Shown here: piece after piece, positions 1-7,514 of the stretch
How positions within the stretch are numbered: position 1 is the stretch's first letter
Layout: each line of letters opens with the position of its first letter
From: Ruminococcus sp.
GTDB taxonomy: Bacteria; Bacillota; Clostridia; Lachnospirales; Lachnospiraceae
Assembly: GCA_029256845.1 (NCBI GenBank)
Contig: JARIEI010000080.1
Span: 1-40,993, forward strand
Reading direction: 5' to 3'
DNA: 40,993 bases
Made by a program: the position numbers and the translations under genes
Notes under the pieces: generated by a model
What the model was told of the DNA's origin: nothing
Database searches by the model: none
Seen by the model: the letters and a program-made list of their open reading frames with translations, nothing else

Positions 1-3
1 TCT

Positions 4-555
4 ATGTCTGAAGAACTGATTATATCGCAGTGTTCACCGACACTAGCTGGAATAAAAACTGGAAATATGTTTTTAACAGAGTTTCATTCAAAGGAACAAT
101 TGACAAAAGATATCCGAGACATGAATCACAGGTTAGGAAAAAAAGGAGTGCGTATTGTTCCCATTCATTTTCAAGCAAATAAGGTTCTTATCTACTTATA
201 TCGTCCTTCTTCCTTAAAAAAGGATTTGGAAAACATAGAAGCGTTTCAAATTTTGAAAGATATGGGATATTCGTGTTCAACACCGGAGCAATATTTAGGA
301 AAATTAATTGCAAATTATGATAGCTGTAATGAAATTCCTCATGAAATAGGGCTGTTTTTGGGATACCCACCAGAGGATGTAAGAGGGTTTATTGAAAATC
401 ATGCACAAAATTATAAAATGGTAGGGACCTGGAAGGTATATGGTAATGCAGCAAAGGCACAACAGACTTTTGATAAATTTAAAAAATGTTCAAAGGCATA
501 TTATCAATACTGGAGCAAAGGACAGACAATTGAAAGATTAACGGTGGCAGTTTAA
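4..555 (+). CDS. DUF3793 family protein
   Basis: A 183-residue protein whose N-terminal region (SPTLAGIKTGNMF, about residues 11-23) and overall pattern match the DUF3793 family, a clostridial family with no assigned biochemical role. I see no signal peptide or membrane segment, so it is probably cytosolic. The flavodoxin gene follows after 25 bases, and the two are probably co-transcribed. The pairing suggests a redox or metal-related role, but this is inference only. The first ATG lies 3 bases from the window edge, so its ribosome site and any upstream start or operon partner cannot be seen. Confidence 0.82.
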   Translation: MSEELIISQCSPTLAGIKTGNMFLTEFHSKEQLTKDIRDMNHRLGKKGVRIVPIHFQANKVLIYLYRPSSLKKDLENIEAFQILKDMGYSCSTPEQYLGKLIANYDSCNEIPHEIGLFLGYPPEDVRGFIENHAQNYKMVGTWKVYGNAAKAQQTFDKFKKCSKAYYQYWSKGQTIERLTVAV

Positions 556-580
556 ACAAATGAAAAAGGAGATATAAAAT

Positions 581-1003
581 ATGAAAAAAGTAGCAGTAGT
601 GTACTGGAGTGGTACAGGAAATACAGAAATGATGGCAAATGCAATTGTAGATGGAGTAAAGGCGTCAGGCAATGAAGCGGAATTGTTTACACCAGACGCA
701 TTCCAAGGAACGATGGTAGCACAATACGATGCCATTATGTTTGGATGCCCAGCTATGGGAGGGGAAGAGTTAGAAGATGCGGAGTTTGCACCAATGTTTG
801 ATGATTGCAAAGAGTATCTTGAGAATAAACCAATCCTTCTATTTGGATCCTACGGATGGGGAGATGGAGAATGGATGAGAGAATGGGAGGAATCCTGCAA
901 AGAACTAGGGGTAGAGTTGTTAGGAGACAGTGTTATATGTGAAAATACACCGGACGAAGATGCCCTTGAACAGTGTAAAAAAATAGGTGAAATGTTAGTA
1001 TAG
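581..1003 (+). CDS. Short-chain flavodoxin
   Basis: A 140-residue flavodoxin, an FMN-binding one-electron carrier that can replace ferredoxin when iron is scarce. The FMN phosphate loop SGTGNTE lies at about residues 10-16. The flavin-flanking loops are seen as GCPAMGGEELE (about 55-65) and GSYGWGDGEW (about 88-97). Length is typical of the short-chain class without the extra loop. The site AAAAGGAG lies 9-10 bases before the ATG. It follows the DUF3793 gene and ends at a strong terminator, so the two form a short operon. The redox partner is not identifiable from this window. Confidence 0.93.
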   Translation: MKKVAVVYWSGTGNTEMMANAIVDGVKASGNEAELFTPDAFQGTMVAQYDAIMFGCPAMGGEELEDAEFAPMFDDCKEYLENKPILLFGSYGWGDGEWMREWEESCKELGVELLGDSVICENTPDEDALEQCKKIGEMLV

Positions 1004-1010
1004 AAATGTT

Positions 1011-1040
1011 TAGCTCTGCATATTTGCAGAGCTAATTTTA
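1011..1040 (+). terminator. Rho-independent terminator after flavodoxin
   Basis: A perfect 10-bp stem (TAGCTCTGCA at 1011-1020, TGCAGAGCTA at 1025-1034) with loop TATT, followed by ATTTTATGT. It closes the DUF3793-flavodoxin transcript. The U tract is short, so some readthrough into the ABC genes is possible. Confidence 0.8.
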
Positions 1041-1070
1041 TGTAAAAATGTAAAAATTGCATGAGAAATA

Positions 1071-1102
1071 TTGTTTCACAAATAATAATAAGGTATTATA
1101 AT
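1071..1102 (+). promoter_or_regulatory. Probable sigma-A promoter for the sugar ABC operon
   Basis: TTGTTT at 1071-1076, then 17 bases, then TATTAT at 1094-1099. This overlaps a perfect TATAAT at 1097-1102. It lies between the preceding terminator and the lipoprotein gene. No obvious catabolite operator is visible. Confidence 0.5.
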
Positions 1103-1148
1103 AAAGTAGAAACCTTAAAAATGAAAAGAAAGGTAGGAAAAGACATAT

Positions 1149-2414
1149 ATGAGAAAAAAATGGTATAAAATAATGGCAGCGTCATTGTCTGTTGTTTTGC
1201 TGTCAAGCCTGGTAGTAGGATGTGGAAATAAACAAAAAAAAGCGGAGTCAGAGTCTAAAGAAATTACAGTTATGATTCCAGAATGGGGAGCGCCAGATGA
1301 TGAACTTCTAGATCAATTTAAAGAGGAGACAGGGATTGATGTCACTGTGAATGAAGTGAGTTGGGATGACATTCGAGACAAGATTGCAATTGCTGCATCT
1401 GGTGGATCAGCAGTGGCAGATGTTGTGGAAGTTGACTGGTCATGGGTAGGAGAATTTCATGCAGCAGATTGGTTAGAGCCACTTCAATTTGAAAAAGAAG
1501 AGATTGAAGATATGCCAACGATAGAGACATTTACAATTGATGGAGATATACTTGCAGTTCCTTATGCAAATGATTTTCGTCTATCGTACTATAATAAAGA
1601 GCAGTATAAAAAAGCTGGAATTGAAACAGAACCACAGACATGGGATGAAGTATTTGAGCAGGCGAAGTTGTTAAAAGAAAAAGGCGTTAGTGAATATCCA
1701 TTTGCTATGGCACTTAATGCAGAAGAATCAGCAGCTACGACTCTTATGTGGTTGGCTTATACGATGAATGGAGTAGTCTTTAATGAAGATGGTACCTTAA
1801 ATGAAGCATCCGTTTTATCAGCACTTGAGTATCAAGATAAATTAATTAAAGAAGGATTGATTGATCCAGCAGATAAAAGTTCATCTGGTATGGATGCATA
1901 TCGCAGAATTCTTTCCGGAAATGCAGCGTTTTTAACAGGACCAACTTCTTTTGTAGCAAGAAGTAATGATAAAGAACAATGCAGTGTTGTAGGACAGATT
2001 CAACCAATCCTAGTGCCTGGAAAAGATGGAAAAGCGCAACATACGATGCCACTTCCAGAAGCAATTGGTGTTACGAAGTTCTCAAAGAACAAAGAAGCAG
2101 CAGAGACATTTGTAAAATGGTATACCTCTAAAGAGATTCAAAAAGAATTGTTTAAGCGTAATAGCACAATACCAACACACAATACAGTATTGAAGGAACT
2201 AATCGATTCGCAAGAAATGGTTCAAACAGGAGATATGTTAGAGGAAGCAAAGAGAATTGCATCCCCATTCCCAAATGGCGTTCCTTCCTATTATGCAGAG
2301 ATGAGTCATGCCATTTATAATGCTGTAAATAAAATGGCAACAGGGGCACTTTCTCCAAAGGAAGCCTTTGATGAAATGAATAAAGTAGTAACAGAACTGG
2401 CAGGAAATAAATAA
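1149..2414 (+). CDS. Carbohydrate ABC transporter, substrate-binding lipoprotein
   Basis: A 421-residue family 1 extracellular solute-binding protein. The N-terminus is a lipoprotein signal: positive MRKKWYK, hydrophobic stretch, then lipobox VVGC with Cys25 as the lipidated residue, followed by a charged linker. The mature part shows the usual two-lobe features, including PEWGAPDDELLDQFKEETGI near the start and the NKEAAETFVKWYTS segment typical of sugar-binding proteins. It would capture a sugar or oligosaccharide outside the membrane and pass it to the two permeases that follow. The first permease overlaps it by one base. The substrate cannot be told from sequence. Confidence 0.9.
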   Translation: MRKKWYKIMAASLSVVLLSSLVVGCGNKQKKAESESKEITVMIPEWGAPDDELLDQFKEETGIDVTVNEVSWDDIRDKIAIAASGGSAVADVVEVDWSWVGEFHAADWLEPLQFEKEEIEDMPTIETFTIDGDILAVPYANDFRLSYYNKEQYKKAGIETEPQTWDEVFEQAKLLKEKGVSEYPFAMALNAEESAATTLMWLAYTMNGVVFNEDGTLNEASVLSALEYQDKLIKEGLIDPADKSSSGMDAYRRILSGNAAFLTGPTSFVARSNDKEQCSVVGQIQPILVPGKDGKAQHTMPLPEAIGVTKFSKNKEAAETFVKWYTSKEIQKELFKRNSTIPTHNTVLKELIDSQEMVQTGDMLEEAKRIASPFPNGVPSYYAEMSHAIYNAVNKMATGALSPKEAFDEMNKVVTELAGNK

Positions 2415-3277
2415 TGAAAAAGGCGTTACCTTACATTTTACTTGCACCCATGATGGTAATCATGGGTGTACTGGTTTTTTATCCAGTAATAGCGACATTT
2501 TCATATAGCTTGAAAAAATGGAAACTAACGATGCCGGGGGATATAAGATTTATTTGGTTTGATAATTATCGTTCTGTTTTTAAGTCTTCGTCCTTTTGGT
2601 ATAGTCTTCAAAATACAATTGTAATTTTATTGGTTGTAGTTGTTCTTACAACGATCATGGGAATGTTGTTGTCTATGTTTTTAAATGTAGAAACAAAAGT
2701 GTCTGGAGTAATGCTTGCAATAGCAGTGCTTCCGTGGGCATTACCACCATATGTGAATGGGGTTCTATGGAAATTTATTTTTCACCCGGGATATGGATTT
2801 TTAAATAAGCTTTTCATTTCCTTACATTTGATTACGCAACCAGTTGAGTGGCTTTCTTCTAGATGGCTTTTACTGCTTGCGGTTTCCTTAGTAGTCACAT
2901 GGAGAAGTATTCCTTTTATGGCTCTTGTTTGTCTTGCGGGGAGAAAGGCGTTGCCAGAGAGTTTATACGAAGCTGCACGAATAGATGGGGCATCAAAAGC
3001 ACAGATTTTTAGAAGGATTACGCTACCCCTAATTCTTCCGTTTGCAGGAATTGGAATTATGAGCACATCCATTACAGCAATCAATGTGTTTGATGAGATT
3101 GTTGCTCTATCAGGTATGAGTGACCTCGGAAAGAATATCGTACTAGAAAGTTACCTTACCACCTTTTCTTTTTTAGATTTTGGAAAAGGAAGTGCAATCA
3201 CGTATTTAGTATTACTACTGGCAGCGATATTTGGTGTGTTCTATTTAAAAACATTAAATAAGGAGGTACAGTATTAA
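2414..3277 (+). CDS. Carbohydrate ABC transporter permease (MalF-type)
   Basis: A 287-residue inner-membrane permease with six predicted membrane segments. The EAA loop that docks the ATPase is seen as YEAARIDGASKAQIFRRI at about residues 184-201, with the conserved G. The start ATG overlaps the last base of the binding-protein stop codon, which suggests translational coupling. The neighbouring MalG-type permease completes the channel. The protein belongs to the sugar importer (CUT1-like) class, and the substrate is unknown. Confidence 0.9.
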   Translation: MKKALPYILLAPMMVIMGVLVFYPVIATFSYSLKKWKLTMPGDIRFIWFDNYRSVFKSSSFWYSLQNTIVILLVVVVLTTIMGMLLSMFLNVETKVSGVMLAIAVLPWALPPYVNGVLWKFIFHPGYGFLNKLFISLHLITQPVEWLSSRWLLLLAVSLVVTWRSIPFMALVCLAGRKALPESLYEAARIDGASKAQIFRRITLPLILPFAGIGIMSTSITAINVFDEIVALSGMSDLGKNIVLESYLTTFSFLDFGKGSAITYLVLLLAAIFGVFYLKTLNKEVQY

Positions 3278-4110
3278 TGAAAAAGAAGTATGGATACTGG
3301 ATCTTCATGGTTTTTACATTGATTTGTATTATCGGACCATTTGTATGGGCATTTTTAATTTCTGTCACACCAGAATACGGGATGTTTTCTAAAACAGCAG
3401 GACTGATTCCGAGAGAAATTACGTGGGAGAATTATAAAGAATTACTGTTTCGTGGCAGTAGGCAAGGAAAATTATTTTTTACAGGAATTAAGAATTCGCT
3501 AAAAGCGGTTGTTGTCACACTTTCTATAGGTATGCCTGCGGCTATTCTGTCTGCGTATGCGTTGGCACGTATGGAATTTAAAGGAAGAAAACTAATTAAA
3601 AATTTACTGTTATTTACGATGGTAATTCCAGTAATGGCAACAATCATTCCGATTTATCACATTTTTATGGATTATGGGTTGCTGGATAATATCTTTTGGC
3701 TGAGTATGGTTTATGTTAGTTCTCTTCTTCCATCTGCGGTATGGTTAATTTCCAATTATTTTGCTACAATACCAAAGGAATTAGAAGAGGCAGCACTTGT
3801 GGATGGATGTGGTACGATGTCTGCATTTTTTAGAATTATTCTTCCTACATCAGTGCCTGTGATTATTTCAACTGTACTAATATTATTTTTGAATACATGG
3901 AGTCAATTTCAGATTCCACTGATACTTGCATCATCAAAATTGACAAAACCGATTGCTATTATTACATCAGAATTCATGACGAAGGATGCAGTTAAATATG
4001 GAATTACGGCGGCAGCTGGAATTTGTGCAGTTGTACCACCAATTATATTGGCCTTAGTTCTTAGAAAATTTTTAGTTTCAGGAATGACTGGTGGTGCAGT
4101 AAAAGAATAA
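3277..4110 (+). CDS. Carbohydrate ABC transporter permease (MalG-type)
   Basis: A 277-residue permease with six predicted membrane segments. Its EAA loop reads EEAALVDGCGTMSAFFRIIL at about residues 169-188. Its ATG overlaps the last base of the preceding permease stop codon. The operon ends here at a terminator without an ATP-binding subunit. Gram-positive CUT1 importers of this type commonly borrow a shared MsmK-like ATPase encoded elsewhere, and that is the likely arrangement here. Confidence 0.9.
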   Translation: MKKKYGYWIFMVFTLICIIGPFVWAFLISVTPEYGMFSKTAGLIPREITWENYKELLFRGSRQGKLFFTGIKNSLKAVVVTLSIGMPAAILSAYALARMEFKGRKLIKNLLLFTMVIPVMATIIPIYHIFMDYGLLDNIFWLSMVYVSSLLPSAVWLISNYFATIPKELEEAALVDGCGTMSAFFRIILPTSVPVIISTVLILFLNTWSQFQIPLILASSKLTKPIAIITSEFMTKDAVKYGITAAAGICAVVPPIILALVLRKFLVSGMTGGAVKE

Positions 4111-4117
4111 AATGAAA

Positions 4118-4173
4118 AAGAACCTGTCAAGGCTCAACGGCCAAGAAGCCGTATGCTGACAGGTTCTTTTTTA
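4118..4173. terminator. Bidirectional terminator between convergent operons
   Basis: A 12-bp stem, AAGAACCTGTCA (4118-4129) with TGACAGGTTCTT (4157-4168), followed by a T run on the plus strand and preceded by A-rich sequence that gives a T-rich tail on the minus strand. The loop is 27 bases and contains the stop codon of the minus-strand acyltransferase gene. It serves both converging operons. Confidence 0.8.
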
Positions 4174-4745
4174 TATTTTAGAAGATGTTTAAAGATCACA
4201 ATGCAAGAAATCAATGCTGTTCCAAGTACAATGGAAGATTTGGACGTGGTAAGAATACTTGCAAATAGAAAACAAGCATAGGTTGCGATACTGCGATGTA
4301 AATGTGGTCCAATTACAATAATGAAAGAAAAAAGAAGATAAAAGATAGCAAGTAGGATCACCGGATATAAATTTGGGAATAGTCCCAAAAGGCAACCGAA
4401 GGAAACGGCAATCGCTTTTCCACCATTTGTAAAATGAAAAATTGGAAAGGCATGTCCAAAGACTGGGGCGGCAAGAACTAAGCCATAGAGCATACTATTT
4501 GCGTCGATATATTTGGAAGAGAGATATACAGGAACAAATCCTTTTAGAACATCTAAAAAAATGCAAACAAATCCAATTTTCCAACCGGCATATTTAAAAG
4601 CGTTAAATGCTCCGGGATTTTGATCAGTGCTTAATTTAACGGGATCAATGTGACAAAAATATTTAGGAATCCAATAAGCATATAAGATACTTCCAGATAA
4701 GTATCCCAAAAGAATAAAACAACCATAAGAAAATAAGTTAATCAT
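4134..4745 (-). CDS. PlsY-like glycerol-3-phosphate acyltransferase
   Basis: A 203-residue membrane protein of the PlsY (YgiH) family. PlsY uses acyl-phosphate to acylate glycerol-3-phosphate, the first step of phospholipid synthesis. All three family motifs are present: GSILYAYW (about 18-25), NPGAFNAFKYAG (about 43-54) and GHAFPIF with NGGKAIA (about 97-113). The usual third motif reads GGKG, while this one has GGKA, so it may be a divergent paralogue. I chose the ATG at 4745 because AAGGAG lies 8 bases before it; the GTG nine bases upstream overlaps that ribosome site. It overlaps the glycosyltransferase gene by 8 bases, so the two are co-expressed. Confidence 0.82.
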   Translation of the reverse strand: MINLFSYGCFILLGYLSGSILYAYWIPKYFCHIDPVKLSTDQNPGAFNAFKYAGWKIGFVCIFLDVLKGFVPVYLSSKYIDANSMLYGLVLAAPVFGHAFPIFHFTNGGKAIAVSFGCLLGLFPNLYPVILLAIFYLLFSFIIVIGPHLHRSIATYACFLFASILTTSKSSIVLGTALISCIVIFKHLLKYKKEPVSIRLLGR

Positions 4746-5877
4746 GGGGCACACTCCTTAAATTGGAAAAACTAATCCTGCGTAATAATTTATAGGTGTG
4801 ATCAGCGGCATCTTTTGGGATTTCTCTTTCTTGTGCAGTTCGCATATTACTTTTCGCATTTTCATTGCGTAATAACGTTTGGCTTGCTTTTATTTGATTA
4901 TAAAATTTTGAAGAAGCAATAGAGAGGCCACGTGTAGCAAAGAATTCAAGATTTTTTGTCTCGCACCCAGGAATAGGCGAGGTATGAATAATTGGAATCC
5001 CTTTTACTGCAGCTTCAGTTGTGGTAAGTCCTCCTGGTTTAGTAAAAAGAACATCGCTAGCATCCATATAGGAAGCAATATGCTCCGTGTAACCTAAAAT
5101 TCGCACATTGGAGAATTTTCCAAATTCTTTCATTAATATATGGTACAATTTTTTGTTGTTACCGCAGATCACAATGATATATTCGTTTTCTTTTATTTTA
5201 TGAAGTAGTTTTGCAACAAAAAGTTGGATTTTTCCAAATCCCATACTTCCGCTCATGATTAAATAGACATGTGAATGCTCTGGAATAGAACAGATCTTCT
5301 TGGCCTCTTCTTGGATGCGAGGTTGAGAAAATGCCTGACGAACTGGAATACCGTAAGCTTTTAGCTTATGAATGGAAATGCCTTTTTGGGCAAATTCGTC
5401 TTTTAGATCTTTGTGTGGAATAATATAGTAATCACAATTGGTTTCTTCCCAGAACGGAATGCATGTGTAATCGGTAGCAACGGCAACCACTTTTTGTTTT
5501 AGCATATTTTTCGATTTTAAATAGGTGAGAGTCTCTGCTGGAAAAAGATGGGTCGTTACAATTACATCATAGGGATGTTCGTCAAGGTATTTTTTTAATC
5601 TCTTGCCTAAAAGTGCGTTAGCAAAATAGACAGGGGACTTCCTTTTTGAAGAACTGATCTTGTCTCCAATCTTATATAAAAAGTGAAAGAAACGAGGGGC
5701 ATGCTTTACAACAGACACATAACTGCCACCAACCATTTTGGATGTTCGTTTTCCTTTTAAAAGCATAAGGTCGAGAAGCTCTGCCTCATCTCCGTGCAAA
5801 CGGATGCATTCTACGAGTGCTTTGGCAGCGGAGTTATGCCCTTCTCCTGTATTACAAGATAATATTAAAACTTTCAT
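4738..5877 (-). CDS. MGDG synthase/UgtP-type diacylglycerol glycosyltransferase
   Basis: A 379-residue glycosyltransferase of the GT28 monogalactosyldiacylglycerol synthase group. This group includes processive diacylglycerol glucosyltransferases such as UgtP, which make glycolipids and lipoteichoic acid anchors. The N-terminal acceptor domain carries SCNTGEGHNSAAKAL (7-21). The C-terminal nucleotide-sugar domain carries KPGGLTTTEA (about 280-289) and GIPIIHTSPIPGCE. It is peripheral to the membrane, with no membrane segment seen. AAGGAG lies 4 bases before the ATG, a rather short spacing. It is the first gene of a minus-strand pair with the PlsY-like gene, pointing to a joint role in glycolipid or membrane lipid supply. 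Sugar donor and acceptor are not determinable. Confidence 0.87.
   Translation of the reverse strand: MKVLILSCNTGEGHNSAAKALVECIRLHGDEAELLDLMLLKGKRTSKMVGGSYVSVVKHAPRFFHFLYKIGDKISSSKRKSPVYFANALLGKRLKKYLDEHPYDVIVTTHLFPAETLTYLKSKNMLKQKVVAVATDYTCIPFWEETNCDYYIIPHKDLKDEFAQKGISIHKLKAYGIPVRQAFSQPRIQEEAKKICSIPEHSHVYLIMSGSMGFGKIQLFVAKLLHKIKENEYIIVICGNNKKLYHILMKEFGKFSNVRILGYTEHIASYMDASDVLFTKPGGLTTTEAAVKGIPIIHTSPIPGCETKNLEFFATRGLSIASSKFYNQIKASQTLLRNENAKSNMRTAQEREIPKDAADHTYKLLRRISFSNLRSVPHD
4754..4759 (-). promoter_or_regulatory. Ribosome binding site deciding the plsY-like start
   Basis: AAGGAG on the minus strand, 8 bases before the ATG at 4745. It excludes the upstream in-frame GTG (4754-4752), which overlaps it. 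Confidence 0.7.
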
Positions 5878-5923
5878 AAAACTCCTTTTGATAGTGATCG
5901 ATAAAATAAATAGTTTAATGTTA

Positions 5924-5936
5924 GTTAAAGTTTAAC
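5924..5936. repeat. 13-bp perfect palindrome in divergent intergenic region
   Basis: GTTAAAGTTTAAC, a perfect inverted repeat around a central G. It lies 46 bases upstream of the glycosyltransferase start, in the 240-base region divergent with the permease gene. It could be an operator for the lipid pair. No protein is assigned, and an A/T-rich chance palindrome is possible. Confidence 0.25.
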
Positions 5937-6019
5937 AGACCATGATATCTTTGGCAAGGTGTGAAAATAAGATTAAATGGAAGTAATAGTGCAAAATAAC
6001 GGAAAAACATAAAAAAGAC

Positions 6020-6050
6020 TTGACATAATTGTACAAATCATATATATAAT
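6020..6050 (+). promoter_or_regulatory. Sigma-A promoter of the nucleobase permease
   Basis: Consensus TTGACA at 6020-6025. A -10 is seen as TATATA at 6043-6048 (17-base spacer) overlapping TATAAT at 6045-6050 (19-base spacer). Transcription would start near 6055, giving a leader of about 60 bases. Confidence 0.7.
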
Positions 6051-6063
6051 AGTATAACATAAG

Positions 6064-6096
6064 ACGTCGAGTAAGTAGAGGGTTACTCGAGAACGT
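6064..6096 (+). other. Leader hairpin of the nucleobase permease mRNA
   Basis: TCGAGTAA (6067-6074) pairs with TTACTCGA (6083-6090) around the loop GTAGAGGG. A lower 3-bp extension ACG/CGT lies across an asymmetric bulge GAA. It occupies most of the short 5' leader and ends just before the ribosome site (AGGAGG, 6104-6109). There is no U tract, so it is not a terminator. It does not match the purine, preQ1 or PyrR-loop consensus that I know. It may be a protein- or ligand-binding element, or simply a stability hairpin. Confidence 0.45.
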
Positions 6097-6117
6097 GGGT
6101 ATTAGGAGGAAAAAGGT

Positions 6118-7458
6118 ATGAAAAATGAAAATGTAAGTGTGGAGAACATTTACAATCTTGATGGAAGAGTTCCGCTCGGAAAAGCAATTCCATTTGGAGT
6201 ACAACATATATTGGCTATGTTTGTTGCCAATATCGCTCCAATCATCATTGTAGCAGGGGCCTCAGGGTTGTCAGGAAAAGAACTAGCTATGTTACTTCAG
6301 AACTGTATGTTTGTTGCTGGAATTGGAACGATGATCCAACTCTATCCTGTTTGGAAGATTGGGGCAAGACTTCCAATTGTAATGGGAGTTAGTTTTACAT
6401 TTGTATCTATTTTATGTTTTGTTGGTGCATCGTACGGATATAATACCGTTATTGGCGCTGTTATCATTGGTGGTATCATAGAAGGTACACTGGGGATTTT
6501 TGCAAAATATTGGAGAAAAATTATCTCTCCAGTCGTTGCCGCTTGTGTTGTAACAACAATTGGTTTTTCTTTGTTAAATGTAGGAGCAAATTCCTTTGGT
6601 GGAGGTGTAGGAGCCAAAGACTTTGGTAGTGCAAAGAATCTGTTAGTTGGTACATTTACATTAGTTTGTTGTCTCCTTTTTAATATTTTAGCAAAATCAT
6701 TTTGGAAACAACTATCAGTTTTGTTCGGTTTAGTTATGGGGTACATATTATCCATTTTCATGGGAATGGTAGATTTTTCCGGATTATTGGAGGGGGGAAT
6801 TGTTTCCTTACCAAAGATACTTCCATTTGTTCCAGAATTTAATATTAGTGCGATTATAGCGGTTACAGTTATTTTCCTCGTTTCTGCTACAGAAACTATT
6901 GGGGATACATCTGCTATGGTTGTTTCTGGATTGGACCGAGATATCACAGAGAAGGAAATATCTGGATCTTTGGCATGTGATGGTTATATGAGTAGTGTAT
7001 CTGCATTATTTGGATGCCTGCCAATTACTTCTTTTAGTCAAAATGTTGGACTAATCGCAATGACAAAAGTAGTCAATCGTTTCACCATTATGACAGGTGC
7101 TGTTTGTATGTTGCTTTGTGGTTTGTTCCCACCACTTGGAGCATTTTTCTCTACACTCCCAGAGTGTGTACTTGGTGGTTGTACCATTATGATGTTTGGA
7201 TCAATCGTAGTTTCTGGTATCCAGATGATGATTCGATGCAAGTTGGATCAAAGAAATACAACAATTATTGCATTGTCTCTTGGAATTGGAATTGGATTTA
7301 CACAAGTTCCAGAGATCTTTAACATCTTCCCACAGATGGTTCAAGAAGTACTTGCTACAAACTGCGTTGCAGTAGTATTTATTGTTGCAGTACTGCTCAA
7401 TTTATTACTTCCAAAGAGTATGGAAATAGGTAAGATCAAAGCAAAAGAAGAGAAATAA
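6118..7458 (+). CDS. Xanthine/uracil-type nucleobase permease (NAT/NCS2)
   Basis: A 446-residue permease of the nucleobase-ascorbate transporter family with 12-14 predicted membrane segments. It imports a nucleobase by cation symport. The family signature QNVGLIAMTK begins at Gln308. This form is closer to xanthine/uric acid permeases than to UraA uracil permeases, so xanthine or another oxidised purine is the better guess. The preceding conserved segment ATETIGDTSAM (about 258-268) carries the expected acidic residue. AGGAGG lies 8 bases before the ATG. It is monocistronic, with its own promoter, a leader hairpin and a terminator. Confidence 0.88.
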   Translation: MKNENVSVENIYNLDGRVPLGKAIPFGVQHILAMFVANIAPIIIVAGASGLSGKELAMLLQNCMFVAGIGTMIQLYPVWKIGARLPIVMGVSFTFVSILCFVGASYGYNTVIGAVIIGGIIEGTLGIFAKYWRKIISPVVAACVVTTIGFSLLNVGANSFGGGVGAKDFGSAKNLLVGTFTLVCCLLFNILAKSFWKQLSVLFGLVMGYILSIFMGMVDFSGLLEGGIVSLPKILPFVPEFNISAIIAVTVIFLVSATETIGDTSAMVVSGLDRDITEKEISGSLACDGYMSSVSALFGCLPITSFSQNVGLIAMTKVVNRFTIMTGAVCMLLCGLFPPLGAFFSTLPECVLGGCTIMMFGSIVVSGIQMMIRCKLDQRNTTIIALSLGIGIGFTQVPEIFNIFPQMVQEVLATNCVAVVFIVAVLLNLLLPKSMEIGKIKAKEEK

Positions 7459-7470
7459 AAGCAGGCAATA

Positions 7471-7508
7471 AAATGGCCAAGTTCGATATTGAACTTGGCC
7501 ATTTATTA
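7471..7508. terminator. Bidirectional terminator, permease / kinase
   Basis: A perfect 14-bp stem, AAATGGCCAAGTTC (7471-7484) with GAACTTGGCCATTT (7491-7504), loop GATATT. It serves the permease on the plus strand and the adhE-kinase transcript on the minus strand. U tracts are short on both sides. Confidence 0.75.
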
Positions 7509-7514
7509 TGGGAT

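Noticed and set aside
6342-6947. 201-codon open frame on the minus strand inside the permease gene
   Set aside because: It lies antisense to the well-supported permease, has no ribosome site and a low-complexity Pro/Thr/Ile composition; it is a shadow frame.
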